This document shows positions 10,253-17,854 of a stretch of 33,329 nt of DNA, one piece after another. The number at the start of each line of letters is the position of its first letter. Within the stretch, counting starts at the first letter, position 1. The translations under genes and the position numbers were made by a program. The notes beneath the pieces are model-generated. The model saw only the letters and a list, made by a program, of their open reading frames with translations. It had not been told where the DNA came from and made no database searches. Source of the stretch: Chloroflexota bacterium (GTDB taxonomy: Bacteria > Chloroflexota > Limnocylindria > P2-11E); the NCBI GenBank assembly GCA_005889445.1, contig VBGS01000049.1, positions 1 through 33,329 on the forward strand, written 5' to 3'.

Positions 10253-10591
10253 ATGGCGACGATGCGGATACGCAAGGGCGATGAGGTGGTGGTGATCGCG
10301 GGCAAGGACCGCGGGAAGCGGGGACGCATCCAGGAGGTGCGGCCGCGTGAGCGCACGGTCGTCGTGGCCGGGGTGAACATCGCCAAGCATCACACCAAGC
10401 CAAACCCGACGAAGAACCAGAAGGGCGGCATCATCGAGCAGCCCATGCCGCTCGCGCTGGGCAAGATCATGGTCGTGTGCCCGCACTGTGGGAAGCCGAC
10501 ACGCGTCGCGCACCGCACCGACGAGGACGGGACCAAGGAGCGCGTGTGCAAGCAGTGCGGCGAGGCGATCGTCGTGGAGCAGTCGTCATGA
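10253..10591 (+). CDS. rplX: 50S ribosomal protein L24
   Basis: L24 initiates 50S assembly. The 112-residue protein has the KOW motif (KGDEVVVIAGKDRGKRGRI) and VVVAGVNIAKHHTKP. The C-terminal part contains CPHC and CKQC pairs that could bind zinc, as in many bacterial L24 proteins. It overlaps rplE by ATGA. Confidence 0.95.
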   Translation: MATMRIRKGDEVVVIAGKDRGKRGRIQEVRPRERTVVVAGVNIAKHHTKPNPTKNQKGGIIEQPMPLALGKIMVVCPHCGKPTRVAHRTDEDGTKERVCKQCGEAIVVEQSS

Positions 10592-11136
10592 ACACCGTGT
10601 TGAAAGAGCGCTACGACAAGACGGTCCGTGACGAGCTGCGCAAGCAGTTCAGCTACCGCAACGTGATGCAGGTCCCGAAGGTCGAACGGATCATCCTGAA
10701 CATCGGGATGGGCGAGGCGATCGGCAACGCGAAGGCGATGGACGCGGCCGCCGGGGACTTGGCTGCGATCACCGGGCAGCGGCCGATCATCACCAAGTCG
10801 CGCAAGGCGATCTCGAACTTCCGCCTGCGGATCGGTATGCCGATCGGTCTCAAGGTGACCCTGCGCGGCGAGCGGATGTGGCACTTCCTCGAGAAGCTGA
10901 TCACGGTCGCGCTCCCGCGGATCCGCGACTTCCAGGGCGTGCCCGACAAGAGCTTCGACGGGCGTGGCAACTACTCCCTCGGCCTCAAGGAGCAGCTGGT
11001 GTTCCCGGAGATCGAGTACGACAAGATCGATCGGCTTCGCGGCATGGAGATCACGATCGTGACGACGGCCAGAACGGACGAGGAGGGCCGCGCGCTCCTG
11101 CGCGGCCTAGGGATGCCGTTCCGGACCGCATCTTGA
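10588..11136 (+). CDS. rplE: 50S ribosomal protein L5
   Basis: L5 binds 5S rRNA and contacts P-site tRNA. ATG 10588 overlaps the rplX stop and gives 182 residues, the family norm; the open frame upstream is a shadow. VPKVERIILNIGMGEA, GQRPIITKSRKAISNFRLRIG, the NYSLGLKEQLVFPEIEYD block and GMEITIVTTA are all conserved. Confidence 0.96.
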   Translation: MNTVLKERYDKTVRDELRKQFSYRNVMQVPKVERIILNIGMGEAIGNAKAMDAAAGDLAAITGQRPIITKSRKAISNFRLRIGMPIGLKVTLRGERMWHFLEKLITVALPRIRDFQGVPDKSFDGRGNYSLGLKEQLVFPEIEYDKIDRLRGMEITIVTTARTDEEGRALLRGLGMPFRTAS

Positions 11137-11146
11137 GAGGTAGTCA

Positions 11147-11332
11147 GTGGCGAAAAAAAGCCTGATCCTGAAATCACAGCGCCCGCCGAGGCACAAGGTG
11201 CAGGCCCACAACCGCTGCCAGGTGTGCGGCCGGCCGAGGGGTTACATGCGGAAGTTTGGTCTTTGCCGGATCTGCTTCCGTGAGCGAGCGCTGATCGGCG
11301 AGCTGCCGGGCGTGACGAAGTCGAGCTGGTGA
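11147..11332 (+). CDS. rpsN: 30S ribosomal protein S14, zinc-binding type Z
   Basis: S14 is a 30S head protein. This is the short 61-residue form with two CxxC pairs (CQVC and CRIC) that bind zinc, and the typical RCQVCGRPRGYMRKFGLCRI core. The GTG start is followed by a run of seven A bases, a place to watch for indels in sequencing, but the frame is intact. Confidence 0.95.
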   Translation: MAKKSLILKSQRPPRHKVQAHNRCQVCGRPRGYMRKFGLCRICFRERALIGELPGVTKSSW

Positions 11333-11345
11333 TCGGAGCGAAGTT

Positions 11346-11846
11346 GTGACAGAAGAGCAGATGACCGCGCCGAGCGAGCCGGGTGCCGAGGGGCCACGGA
11401 TCGATCGCGCCCCGCGCAAGCCGGCCGCACCGGCGAGGAAGCCGCGCCCGAAGACCGTCGGGATGCCGAACGATGCGGTCGCCGACATGCTGACGCGCGT
11501 CCGCAACGCTGCGGGAGCGCGCCACGACACGGTGAGCGTTCCGGTGAGCCGAATGCGCCTAGAGATCGCGCGCCTGCTCCGTGACGAAGGCTTCATCTCC
11601 GGGTACGAGCAGCCCAGCGAGAAGGAGATCGTGCTGCGGATGAAGTACGTCGGCAAGCTGCCGGCGGTGAACGGGCTCAAACGGATCAGCAAGCCGGGGC
11701 TACGGGTCTACGCGCGCAAGCGCGCGATCCCCCGCGTGCTCGGTGGTCTGGGCGTCGCGATCGTGTCGACCTCGTCGGGCGTGATGACCGGCCGCGAGGC
11801 GGAGCGCAAGGGCCTCGGGGGCGAGGTCCTGGCGTATGTCTGGTAA
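11346..11846 (+). CDS. rpsH: 30S ribosomal protein S8 with N-terminal tail
   Basis: S8 binds 16S rRNA helix 21 and represses the spc operon in E. coli. The core begins near residue 40 (MPNDAVADMLTRVRNA) and is complete through the GLKRISKPGLRVY segment, IPRVLGGLGVAIVSTSSGVMT and GGEVLAYVW. About 40 Pro/Ala/Lys-rich residues precede it. GTG 11346 has a GGAG nearby; starting instead at the in-frame ATG 11463 would give a tail-free S8 of normal length, so use of the tail needs proof. Confidence 0.92.
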   Translation: MTEEQMTAPSEPGAEGPRIDRAPRKPAAPARKPRPKTVGMPNDAVADMLTRVRNAAGARHDTVSVPVSRMRLEIARLLRDEGFISGYEQPSEKEIVLRMKYVGKLPAVNGLKRISKPGLRVYARKRAIPRVLGGLGVAIVSTSSGVMTGREAERKGLGGEVLAYVW

Positions 11847-11852
11847 TTGGGT

Positions 11853-12334
11853 ATGAGCAGGATCGGACGACTCCCCGTGACCATCCCGAGCGGCGTCGAC
11901 GTCAAGATCGACGGCCGCACGGTGACCGTGAAGGGTCCGAAGGGCCAGCTGTCGCGAACGTTCCATCCGAAGGCGGCCTCACGCGGACGCTCGTCGCGAA
12001 CATGGTCGCCGGGGTCACCGCCGGCTTCACCAAAGATCTCGAGATCAGCGGGACGGGTTACCGTGCGGTGCTGCAGGGCAAGAAGCTGCAGCTCGCGCTC
12101 GGCTACTCGCACCCGATCGAGATCGACCCGCCAGCAGGCATCACCTTCACCGTCGAGACGCCGCAGCGCCTCAAGGTGTCGGGCATCGACAAGGAAGTGG
12201 TCGGCGAGGTGGCGGCGAAGATCCGGGGCCTCCGCGAGCCCGATCCGTACAAGGCGAAAGGCGTGAAGTACGCCGGCGAGTACATCCGCCGCAAGGCGGG
12301 TAAGGCCGGCAAAGTCGGGGCGGCGAAAGCCTGA
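11853..12334 (+). pseudogene. rplF: 50S ribosomal protein L6, interrupted by an internal loss and frameshift
   Basis: L6 lies near the sarcin-ricin loop of the 50S subunit. The first 39-41 codons (MSRIGRLPVTIPSGVDVKID through LSRTFHPK) run in one frame. From about 11975 the protein continues in another frame as GLTRTLVANMVAGVTAGFTKDLEI to the normal KAGKVGAAKA end at 12334. The block normally between HP and GLTR (about 26 residues) is missing, and the loss is not a multiple of three. Read literally, the gene would make about 40 correct residues followed by nonsense to 12266. L6 is nearly universal and both flanks are intact, so a lost stretch in the assembled sequence is more likely than a real null. 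Confidence 0.85.
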
Positions 12335-12684
12335 TGGTCGAGACACGTCGCGAGAGCAGGACCCGGCGCCACGAGCGTGTCCGCGAGAAGATCCGCGGAA
12401 GCGGTGAGCGCCCGCGCCTTGCCGTGTTCCGCTCCAACAGCCACATCTACGCGCAGCTCATCGACGACGACGCCGGCACGACCCTCGTCGCCGCGTCGAG
12501 CGTCGACGCAAAGGATGCGAAGGGCAACAAGAGCGAGCGGGCCAAGGCGGTCGGGTCGATGCTCGGCGAGCGGGCCAGGGCGAAGGGCATCGAAGCGGTG
12601 GTCTTCGATCGTGGCGGCTACCGCTACCACGGGCGGATCAAGGCGTTGGGCGACGCGGCTCGCTCGGCAGGATTGAGGTTCTAA
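12334..12684 (+). CDS. rplR: 50S ribosomal protein L18
   Basis: L18 carries 5S rRNA into the 50S subunit together with L5. The 116-residue product shows RRHERVREKIRGSGERPRLAVFRSNSHIYAQ and VVFDRGGYRYHGRIKALGDAAR, both family hallmarks. The ATG overlaps the rplF stop (TGATG), which supports that frame as the true end of L6. Confidence 0.95.
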   Translation: MVETRRESRTRRHERVREKIRGSGERPRLAVFRSNSHIYAQLIDDDAGTTLVAASSVDAKDAKGNKSERAKAVGSMLGERARAKGIEAVVFDRGGYRYHGRIKALGDAARSAGLRF

Positions 12685-12688
12685 GGAA

Positions 12689-13195
12689 GTGGCACGAATC
12701 GACGCAAGCCGGCTCGAGCTGACCGAGCGGGTCGTTCAGATCAACCGCGTGTCCAAGGTCGTGAAGGGTGGACGCCGGTTCTCCTTCTCCGCGATCGTGG
12801 TGGTCGGCGACGGGCGCGGCCACGTCGGAGCCGGGCTCGGGAAGGCCGATGAGGTTCCCGGCGCGATCACCAAGGGCCGCGAGGACGCCAAGAAGCACGT
12901 CATCGAGGTCCCGCTGGTGGATCGCACGATCCCGCACCAGGTGGTCGCGGATTTCGGCGCGGCGCGCGTGATCCTGCGCCCGGCCTCGAAGGGCACCGGC
13001 GTCATCGCCGGCGGCTCGGTCCGCGCGGTCGTGGAGTCCGCGGGCATCAGCGACATCCTCTCGAAGTCGCTCGGGAGCACGAACCCGGTCAACGTCGTGA
13101 TGGCGACGATGAAGGCGCTCGGCCAGCTTCGCTCGGCGCAGACGGTGCGAGCGACGCGCGGCATCGAACGCCAGCCGCAGCCGGTCGCGACATGA
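12689..13195 (+). CDS. rpsE: 30S ribosomal protein S5
   Basis: S5 is important for decoding accuracy and is the site of spectinomycin-resistance changes. The GTG start gives 168 residues: RVVQINRVSKVVKGGRRFSFSA, VVGDGRGHVGAGLGKADEV, GVIAGGSVRAVVE, and the KSLGSTNPVNVV segment. All are standard. It overlaps rpmD by four bases. Confidence 0.96.
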   Translation: MARIDASRLELTERVVQINRVSKVVKGGRRFSFSAIVVVGDGRGHVGAGLGKADEVPGAITKGREDAKKHVIEVPLVDRTIPHQVVADFGAARVILRPASKGTGVIAGGSVRAVVESAGISDILSKSLGSTNPVNVVMATMKALGQLRSAQTVRATRGIERQPQPVAT

Positions 13196-13386
13196 CGCGC
13201 ATCGAGATCCGCCAGCATCGGAGCGCGATCGGCGAGAAGAGGGGCGCGAAGCAGAATCTCTCCGCGCTTGGCCTCGGCCGGACCGGACAGGTCGTCACCC
13301 ACGAAGATTCGCCCACGCTTCGCGGGATGCTGCGTCGCGTCGCGCACCTCGTTCAGGTCTCGGGCGAGAACAAGGAGAAGGCCTGA
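13192..13386 (+). CDS. rpmD: 50S ribosomal protein L30
   Basis: A small 50S protein of 64 residues. RSAIGEKRGAKQNLSALGL and the GQVVTHEDSPTLRGMLRRV segment match the family. The ATG overlaps the rpsE stop, and its own stop shares a base with the rplO start. Confidence 0.93.
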   Translation: MTRIEIRQHRSAIGEKRGAKQNLSALGLGRTGQVVTHEDSPTLRGMLRRVAHLVQVSGENKEKA

Positions 13387-13832
13387 TGCGCATCCACGAG
13401 ATCCGTCCGCAGAGGGGCTCGCGCAAGCTGCCGAGGCGCCTCGGTCGCGGCACCGCGCAGGGCCAGGGCAAGACCGCGGGTCGCGGGACAAAGGGCCAGC
13501 TCGCGCGAACCGGCCCGGGACTGCCCGGTTGGTTCGAGGGCGGCCAGACCCCCCTGCACATGCGCGTTCCGAAGCTGCGCGGCTTCAAGAACCGCTTTCG
13601 CACGAGCTTCGTCGCGGTCAACGTCGCGCAGCTCGCGAACTACTCGGCCGAAGGGAAGGTCTCCCCGGACACGCTCGCCGCAAAGGGGCTGATCGACAAG
13701 GACGCGCGCATCAAGGTGCTCGGAGACGGCGTGATCGGCGAGCGGCTGGAAGTCCACGCGCACGCGGTCTCCGTGACGGCTCGGCAGAAGATCGAGCGAG
13801 CCGGCGGCTCAGTCGTGATCATCGGGGCCTAG
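13386..13832 (+). CDS. rplO: 50S ribosomal protein L15
   Basis: L15 is a late assembly protein with an extended N-terminal arm. The 148-residue product has the Gly/Arg-rich arm LGRGTAQGQGKTAGRGTKGQ, then FEGGQTPLHMRVPKLRGFKN, and the globular C-terminal part. It has the usual length and sits directly upstream of secY as in most bacteria. Confidence 0.95.
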   Translation: MRIHEIRPQRGSRKLPRRLGRGTAQGQGKTAGRGTKGQLARTGPGLPGWFEGGQTPLHMRVPKLRGFKNRFRTSFVAVNVAQLANYSAEGKVSPDTLAAKGLIDKDARIKVLGDGVIGERLEVHAHAVSVTARQKIERAGGSVVIIGA

Positions 13833-13839
13833 AGCGCCC

Positions 13840-15123
13840 ATGGGCATGTTCACCGCGCTCATCGACTCGATGCGCACGCCGGACCTGCGCAACAAGATCC
13901 TGTTCACGCTCGGCATGATCGTGGTGTTCCGGTTCCTCGCGCACGTCCCACTGCCCGGTGTGAACGAGGCGCAGCTGCAGACGCTGCTCCAGAACAACCA
14001 GCTGCTGAACCTGCTCGACCTGTTCTCGGGTGGTGGTCTCGCGCGCTTCTCGATCGTCGCGCTCGGGGTGAATCCCTACATCAACGCGTCGATCATCATG
14101 ACGCTGCTCAACCAGACCATCCCCGCCCTCGAACGACTCTCCAAGGAAGGCGAGTACGGGCGCAACCGCATCAATCAGTACACCCGGATCCTGACCGTGC
14201 CGCTCGCGCTGCTCCAGGGCATCGGCGTCGCCGTGTTCATGCAGCGCCAGGGCGTGCTGAATGCGTTCGGGCCGTCGGACCTCACCCTCACGCTGTCCCT
14301 GCTCGCGTCGCTGACGGCCGGCACGATCATCCTGATGTGGCTCGGCGAGCTCATCAGCGAGCGCGGGATCGGCAACGGGATCAGCTTCATCATCTTCGCC
14401 GGCATCGTCGGCCGCCTGCCGAACACGGTCCAGCAGACCCTCCAGGTGCAGCAGAACTACATCGCGCTTGCCGCGATCGCGGTGATCGCCATCCTCGTGA
14501 TCGCGGCGATCATCTTCATCCAGGAAGGCCAGCGCCGGATCCCGGTCCAGTACGCGAAGCGCGTCCGCGGGACGCGCATGTACTCAGGAGGCAGCACCTT
14601 TATCCCGCTGCGCGTCAACAGCGCGGGCGTCATCCCGATCATCTTCGCGATCTCGATCCTGCTCCTGCCGAGTCAGGTGGCGCAGTACTTCACGACCAGC
14701 GAGACCGAATGGGTGCGGAACCTCTCGACGGGGATCGTCGGCTTCTTCCAGAACCCCATCTGGTACAACAGCCTGTACTTCCTGCTCGTCGTGGCGTTCA
14801 CGTTCTTCTACACCGCGTTCACGTTCGTGCCCAACGACGTCGCCGACAACATCAAGCGGTACGGCGGCTTCATCCCCGGCATCAGGCCGGGCCGTCCGAC
14901 CGCGGAGTTCCTCGGCCGTGTCGTGACGCGGATCACCATCGCCGGCGCGCTCTTCCTCGGCATCGTGGCGGTCATGCCCACGCTCATCGGCGACATCACC
15001 CAGGTGCAGACGCTTCGTCTGGGAGGAACGAGCATCCTTATCGTCGTCGGTGTCGTGGTCGAGACGATGAAACAGCTCGAAGCGCAGCTCCTCCAACGGT
15101 CCTACGAAGGATTCATCCGTTGA
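13840..15123 (+). CDS. secY: Sec translocon channel subunit SecY
   Basis: SecY forms the protein-conducting pore of the inner membrane. The 427-residue product has ten hydrophobic spans. Recognisable family elements are NKILFTLGMIVVFRFLAHVPLPGV (first span), NPYINASIIMTLL, ELISERGIGNGISFIIFAGI and the cytosolic loop GGFIPGIRPGRPTAEFL needed for ribosome and SecA contact. Either ATG 13840 or ATG 13846 could be the start. It follows rplO by seven bases. Confidence 0.97.
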   Translation: MGMFTALIDSMRTPDLRNKILFTLGMIVVFRFLAHVPLPGVNEAQLQTLLQNNQLLNLLDLFSGGGLARFSIVALGVNPYINASIIMTLLNQTIPALERLSKEGEYGRNRINQYTRILTVPLALLQGIGVAVFMQRQGVLNAFGPSDLTLTLSLLASLTAGTIILMWLGELISERGIGNGISFIIFAGIVGRLPNTVQQTLQVQQNYIALAAIAVIAILVIAAIIFIQEGQRRIPVQYAKRVRGTRMYSGGSTFIPLRVNSAGVIPIIFAISILLLPSQVAQYFTTSETEWVRNLSTGIVGFFQNPIWYNSLYFLLVVAFTFFYTAFTFVPNDVADNIKRYGGFIPGIRPGRPTAEFLGRVVTRITIAGALFLGIVAVMPTLIGDITQVQTLRLGGTSILIVVGVVVETMKQLEAQLLQRSYEGFIR

Positions 15124-15137
15124 TCTCTCGGGGGGAT

Positions 15138-15746
15138 ATGACAACAGAACGAGACGCCAGTCCCGAGCTCGCGACCGGCGACCTGATCTTCATCGGGCCG
15201 CCCGGGGTGGGGAAGGGCACGCAGGCGAAGGCGCTGGTGCAGGACAGCGGGTGGGTGCACCTCTCGACCGGCGACCTCTTCCGCGATCAGGTGCGCCGTC
15301 ACACCGAGCTTGGCCGCCTCGCCAAGTCGTACCTCGATCGAGGCGAGTACGTGCCCGATGAGGTGACCGTGAGCATCGTGCGGGAGCGCCTGCGCGACAT
15401 TCCGCGCTCGACCCGCATCGCCTTCGACGGATTTCCGCGGACGGTGGCGCAAGCGGAAGCGCTCGACGCACTCCTGCGCGAGTTCGGTCGGCGCGTCGGG
15501 ACGGTGATCCTTCTGGAGGCCCCACGCGACGAGCTGCTCGCGCGCCTTTCGGGCCGGGCGCAGGCGGAGGGCCGCGCCGACGACACGCCGGAGGTCGTCG
15601 CGAAGCGGCTCGCGGTCTACGAGGAGCAGACCCGGCCGGTGATTTCGCACTACGAGCGGCGCGGTCTGGTGCGCAAGGTGAACGGCGCCGGTCCGGTCTC
15701 CCAGATCACGGAGCGGCTCCGTGACGCGGTGGAGCGATCATCGTGA
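15138..15746 (+). CDS. adk: Adenylate kinase, short-lid type
   Basis: Adk interconverts 2 ADP with ATP and AMP in the cytosol. ATG 15138 follows a G-rich run (15130-15135) and gives 202 residues; the open frame before it is a shadow of secY. The P-loop GPPGVGKGT is at residues 20-28, followed by LSTGDLFRDQV and FDGFPRTVAQAEAL. The lid is the short zinc-free form (RAQAEGRADDTPEVV). A ten-residue polar lead precedes the usual start. Confidence 0.96.
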   Translation: MTTERDASPELATGDLIFIGPPGVGKGTQAKALVQDSGWVHLSTGDLFRDQVRRHTELGRLAKSYLDRGEYVPDEVTVSIVRERLRDIPRSTRIAFDGFPRTVAQAEALDALLREFGRRVGTVILLEAPRDELLARLSGRAQAEGRADDTPEVVAKRLAVYEEQTRPVISHYERRGLVRKVNGAGPVSQITERLRDAVERSS

Positions 15747-16519
15747 TCACGCTCAAGACCCCGGCGCAGAGCGCGAAGATGCGCGAGGCCGGCCTTGTCG
15801 TCGCCGAAATGCTCGAGGCGTGCCGCGCCGCGACGCATCCCGGGGTGACCACCGCGGAGCTCGACCGCATCGCCGCGGACGTGCTGCGCCGCCACGGCGC
15901 GAAGAGCTCGTTCCTTGGCTATCACGGCTACCCGGCGACGATCTGCACCTCGGTCAACGATGAGATCGTCCACGGGATCCCCTCGCCAAAGCGAAAGCTT
16001 CGTGAGGGCGACATCGTCGGAATCGACGCTGGAGCGATCGTCGACGGCTGGCACGCGGACGCGGCGATCACGGTCCCGGTGGGCAGGGTCTCGGGCGCGG
16101 TCGCCGACCTGATGCGCGTGACCGAGGAGGCGCTCCGCGCCGGGATCGCCAAGGCGGTGATCGGCAACCGCATCGGCGACATCGGGACCGCCGTCCAGGA
16201 GGTCGCCGAGCGCAGCGGCTACAGCGTGGTCCGCAACTACGTCGGACACGGGATCGGCCGGGCGATGCACGAGGACCCGCAGATCCCCAACTACCGGCCA
16301 GTCCGCGGGCAACCGAACCCGCCGATCAGCGAGGGCCTGTGCATCGCGATCGAGCCGATGGTGAACATCGGCGGTCCCGGAACGAGAACCCTGGACGACG
16401 GGTGGACCGTGGTGACCGCCGACCAGAGCATTTCGGCCCATTTCGAGCACTCCCTCGCCTGCACGCCGGCCGGGCCGGTCGTGCTCACGGCCCCGGTCGG
16501 AGCGGCGGTGCCCGCATGA
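15743..16519 (+). CDS. map: Methionine aminopeptidase type I
   Basis: Map removes the N-terminal Met from nascent proteins. The 258-residue product has the two-metal ligand set at D95, D106, H169, E204 and E235, with H78 (DEIVHGIP) and H176 as acid-base helpers; GHGIGRAMHEDPQIPNY is the signature. The GTG start overlaps the adk stop by four bases. Its end is followed by an 84-base gap that likely holds the infA promoter. Confidence 0.96.
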   Translation: MITLKTPAQSAKMREAGLVVAEMLEACRAATHPGVTTAELDRIAADVLRRHGAKSSFLGYHGYPATICTSVNDEIVHGIPSPKRKLREGDIVGIDAGAIVDGWHADAAITVPVGRVSGAVADLMRVTEEALRAGIAKAVIGNRIGDIGTAVQEVAERSGYSVVRNYVGHGIGRAMHEDPQIPNYRPVRGQPNPPISEGLCIAIEPMVNIGGPGTRTLDDGWTVVTADQSISAHFEHSLACTPAGPVVLTAPVGAAVPA

Positions 16520-16525
16520 ACGCTC

Positions 16526-16555
16526 TTGCTCGGGACTGGCCGGTCTTGGTACACT
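16526..16555 (+). promoter_or_regulatory. Probable vegetative promoter for infA
   Basis: TTGCTC (16526-16531) and TACACT (16550-16555) are separated by 18 bases and resemble -35 and -10 boxes of a housekeeping sigma promoter. The gap between map and infA is one of the few places where a new transcript could begin. Expected RNA start is near 16562, about 40 bases before infA. Confidence 0.45.
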
Positions 16556-16590
16556 TTTGGTTCCCGTGGGCACATGCCGCGGAGGTCTTT

Positions 16591-16614
16591 GTGCCTGGAG
16601 CGCATGGCAAGTAA
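16591..16614 (+). CDS. Possible 7-codon upstream ORF overlapping infA
   Basis: GGAGGT (16581-16586), one of the best ribosome-binding sites in the window, lies four bases before GTG 16591. That GTG opens MPGAHGK and stops at TAA 16612-16614, just inside infA in another frame. The same GGAGGT is 17 bases from the infA ATG, too far to serve it well. The region also sits in the loop of a 6-bp stem (GGCACA 16569-16574, TGTGCC 16590-16595). It may be chance, or a device coupling infA to a short upstream translation event. Confidence 0.25.
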   Translation: MPGAHGK

Positions 16615-16837
16615 ACCGAGCAACAAAGAGGTCATCGAGGTGGAGGGGACGGTCTCCGAGGCCCTTCCGAACGCGATGTTCAAGGTGGAGCTCCAGAACG
16701 GCCACGCGGTCCTCGCGCACATCAGCGGCAAGATGCGGATGAACTTCATTCGCGTCGTGCCGGGGGACAAAGTGCTCGTCGAGCTCTCCCCGTACGACCT
16801 GAAGCGGGGCCGCATCACGAGGCGAGTTCGGTACTAG
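16604..16837 (+). CDS. infA: Translation initiation factor IF-1
   Basis: IF-1 blocks the A site during initiation. ATG 16604 gives 77 residues, close to the usual 72; the frame is open further upstream but without family similarity. The OB-fold is plain: EVEGTVSEALPNAMFKVEL, GHAVLAHISGKMRMNFIRV, PGDKVLVELSPYDLKRGRIT. The nearest purine-rich site (GGAG, 16597-16600) is only three bases from the ATG. Confidence 0.95.
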   Translation: MASKPSNKEVIEVEGTVSEALPNAMFKVELQNGHAVLAHISGKMRMNFIRVVPGDKVLVELSPYDLKRGRITRRVRY

Positions 16838-16856
16838 CGACCAAGAAGGGACCAGC

Positions 16857-16970
16857 GTGAAAGTCAGAGCGAGCGTCAAGAAGCGTTGCGACAAATGCAA
16901 GATCATCCGGCGCGAGCGGCAGATCCTCGTGATCTGCTCCGAGCCGAAGCACAAGCAGCGTCAGGGCTGA
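16857..16970 (+). CDS. rpmJ: 50S ribosomal protein L36
   Basis: The smallest 50S protein, 37 residues, starting at GTG 16857. MKVRASVKKRCDKCKIIRR is followed by VICSEPKHKQRQG. The Cys-Cys-Cys-His set (C11, C14, C27, H32) marks the zinc-binding form. A GAAGGGA site precedes it. It lies between infA and rpsM, its normal place. Confidence 0.93.
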   Translation: MKVRASVKKRCDKCKIIRRERQILVICSEPKHKQRQG

Positions 16971-16979
16971 GGGAGGACC

Positions 16980-17363
16980 ATGGCTCGGATCGCAGGCGTC
17001 GACATCCCGCGTGAGAAGCGCGTCGACATCTCGCTTCGCTACATCTTCGGCATCGGGCCGACGACGGCGCGCGAGGTCCTCGAGCAGGCGCGCGTCGACG
17101 CGGGCATCCGTGTGCGCGACCTGACCGAGCCGCAGGTCGCCAAGATCCGCGAGGTCATCGACCGCGGCTTCACCGTCGAGGGTGACCTGCGTCGCGAGAT
17201 CGCGCTCAACATCAAGCGGCTTCAGGAGATCGGCAGCTACCGCGGCATTCGTCACCGACGCAATCTGCCGGTCCGCGGACAGCGGACGCGCACCAACGCG
17301 CGGACGCGTCGCGGCACGCGCAAGACGGTGGCCGGAAGAAAGAAGGCGGTGTCAAAGACCTAG
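16980..17363 (+). CDS. rpsM: 30S ribosomal protein S13
   Basis: S13 forms head bridges to the 50S subunit. The 127-residue protein starts MARIAGVDIPREKRVDISLRY behind a GGGAGGA site. GIGPTTAREVLEQA, GSYRGIRHRRNLPVRGQRT and NARTRRGTRKTVAG follow. Its stop shares a base with the GTG of rpsK. Confidence 0.96.
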   Translation: MARIAGVDIPREKRVDISLRYIFGIGPTTAREVLEQARVDAGIRVRDLTEPQVAKIREVIDRGFTVEGDLRREIALNIKRLQEIGSYRGIRHRRNLPVRGQRTRTNARTRRGTRKTVAGRKKAVSKT

Positions 17364-17854
17364 TGGCAGAGCCGAAACAGGAAAAGGAACGAGCCGAGCG
17401 GCCCCCACGCGGCGAGGCCGCGCCGAAGCAGGCCGACAAGCCAGAGGGCGAGGCGGCTGGTGCCCAGGAGGCGAAGGCCGCCCCGCGGCGCCGGCGCGAG
17501 AAGCGCGTCGTGCCCCGTGGCGCCGCGCACGTCAAAGCTTCGTTCAACAACACGATCATCTCGCTCAGCGATCCGGCGGGGAACGTGATCGCATGGTCGT
17601 CCGCCGGCGCGTCCGGCTGGAAGGGCTCGCGCAAGAGCACCCCGTACGCGGCTCAGGTCGCGGCGGAGAACGCCGCGCGCAAGGCCTTGGACCTCGGGCT
17701 CAAGACCGTCGAGGTCTTCGTGCGCGGTCCCGGGGCCGGTCGCGAGGCGGCGATCCGGGCGCTCGAGGCGACGGGCCTCGAGGTGACCGCGATCACTGAC
17801 GTCACGCCGATCCCCCACAACGGCTGTCGGCCGCCGAAGCGGAGGCGCGTCTAA
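17363..17854 (+). CDS. rpsK: 30S ribosomal protein S11 with N-terminal tail
   Basis: S11 lies on the 30S platform near the E site. The core (from about residue 46: REKRVVPRGAAHVKASFNNTI) is complete, with the RKSTPYAAQVAAENAA segment and the ITDVTPIPHNGCRPPKRRRV end. About 45 charged and Ala-rich residues precede it, giving 163 against a usual 125-130. The start overlaps the rpsM stop, which supports translation of the tail. Confidence 0.95.
   Translation: MAEPKQEKERAERPPRGEAAPKQADKPEGEAAGAQEAKAAPRRRREKRVVPRGAAHVKASFNNTIISLSDPAGNVIAWSSAGASGWKGSRKSTPYAAQVAAENAARKALDLGLKTVEVFVRGPGAGREAAIRALEATGLEVTAITDVTPIPHNGCRPPKRRRV

Noticed and set aside
15540..15610. Missing lid block in adenylate kinase, grouped with the four deletions
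   Set aside because: The short zinc-free lid (RAQAEGRADDTPEVV) is a known natural form of Adk.
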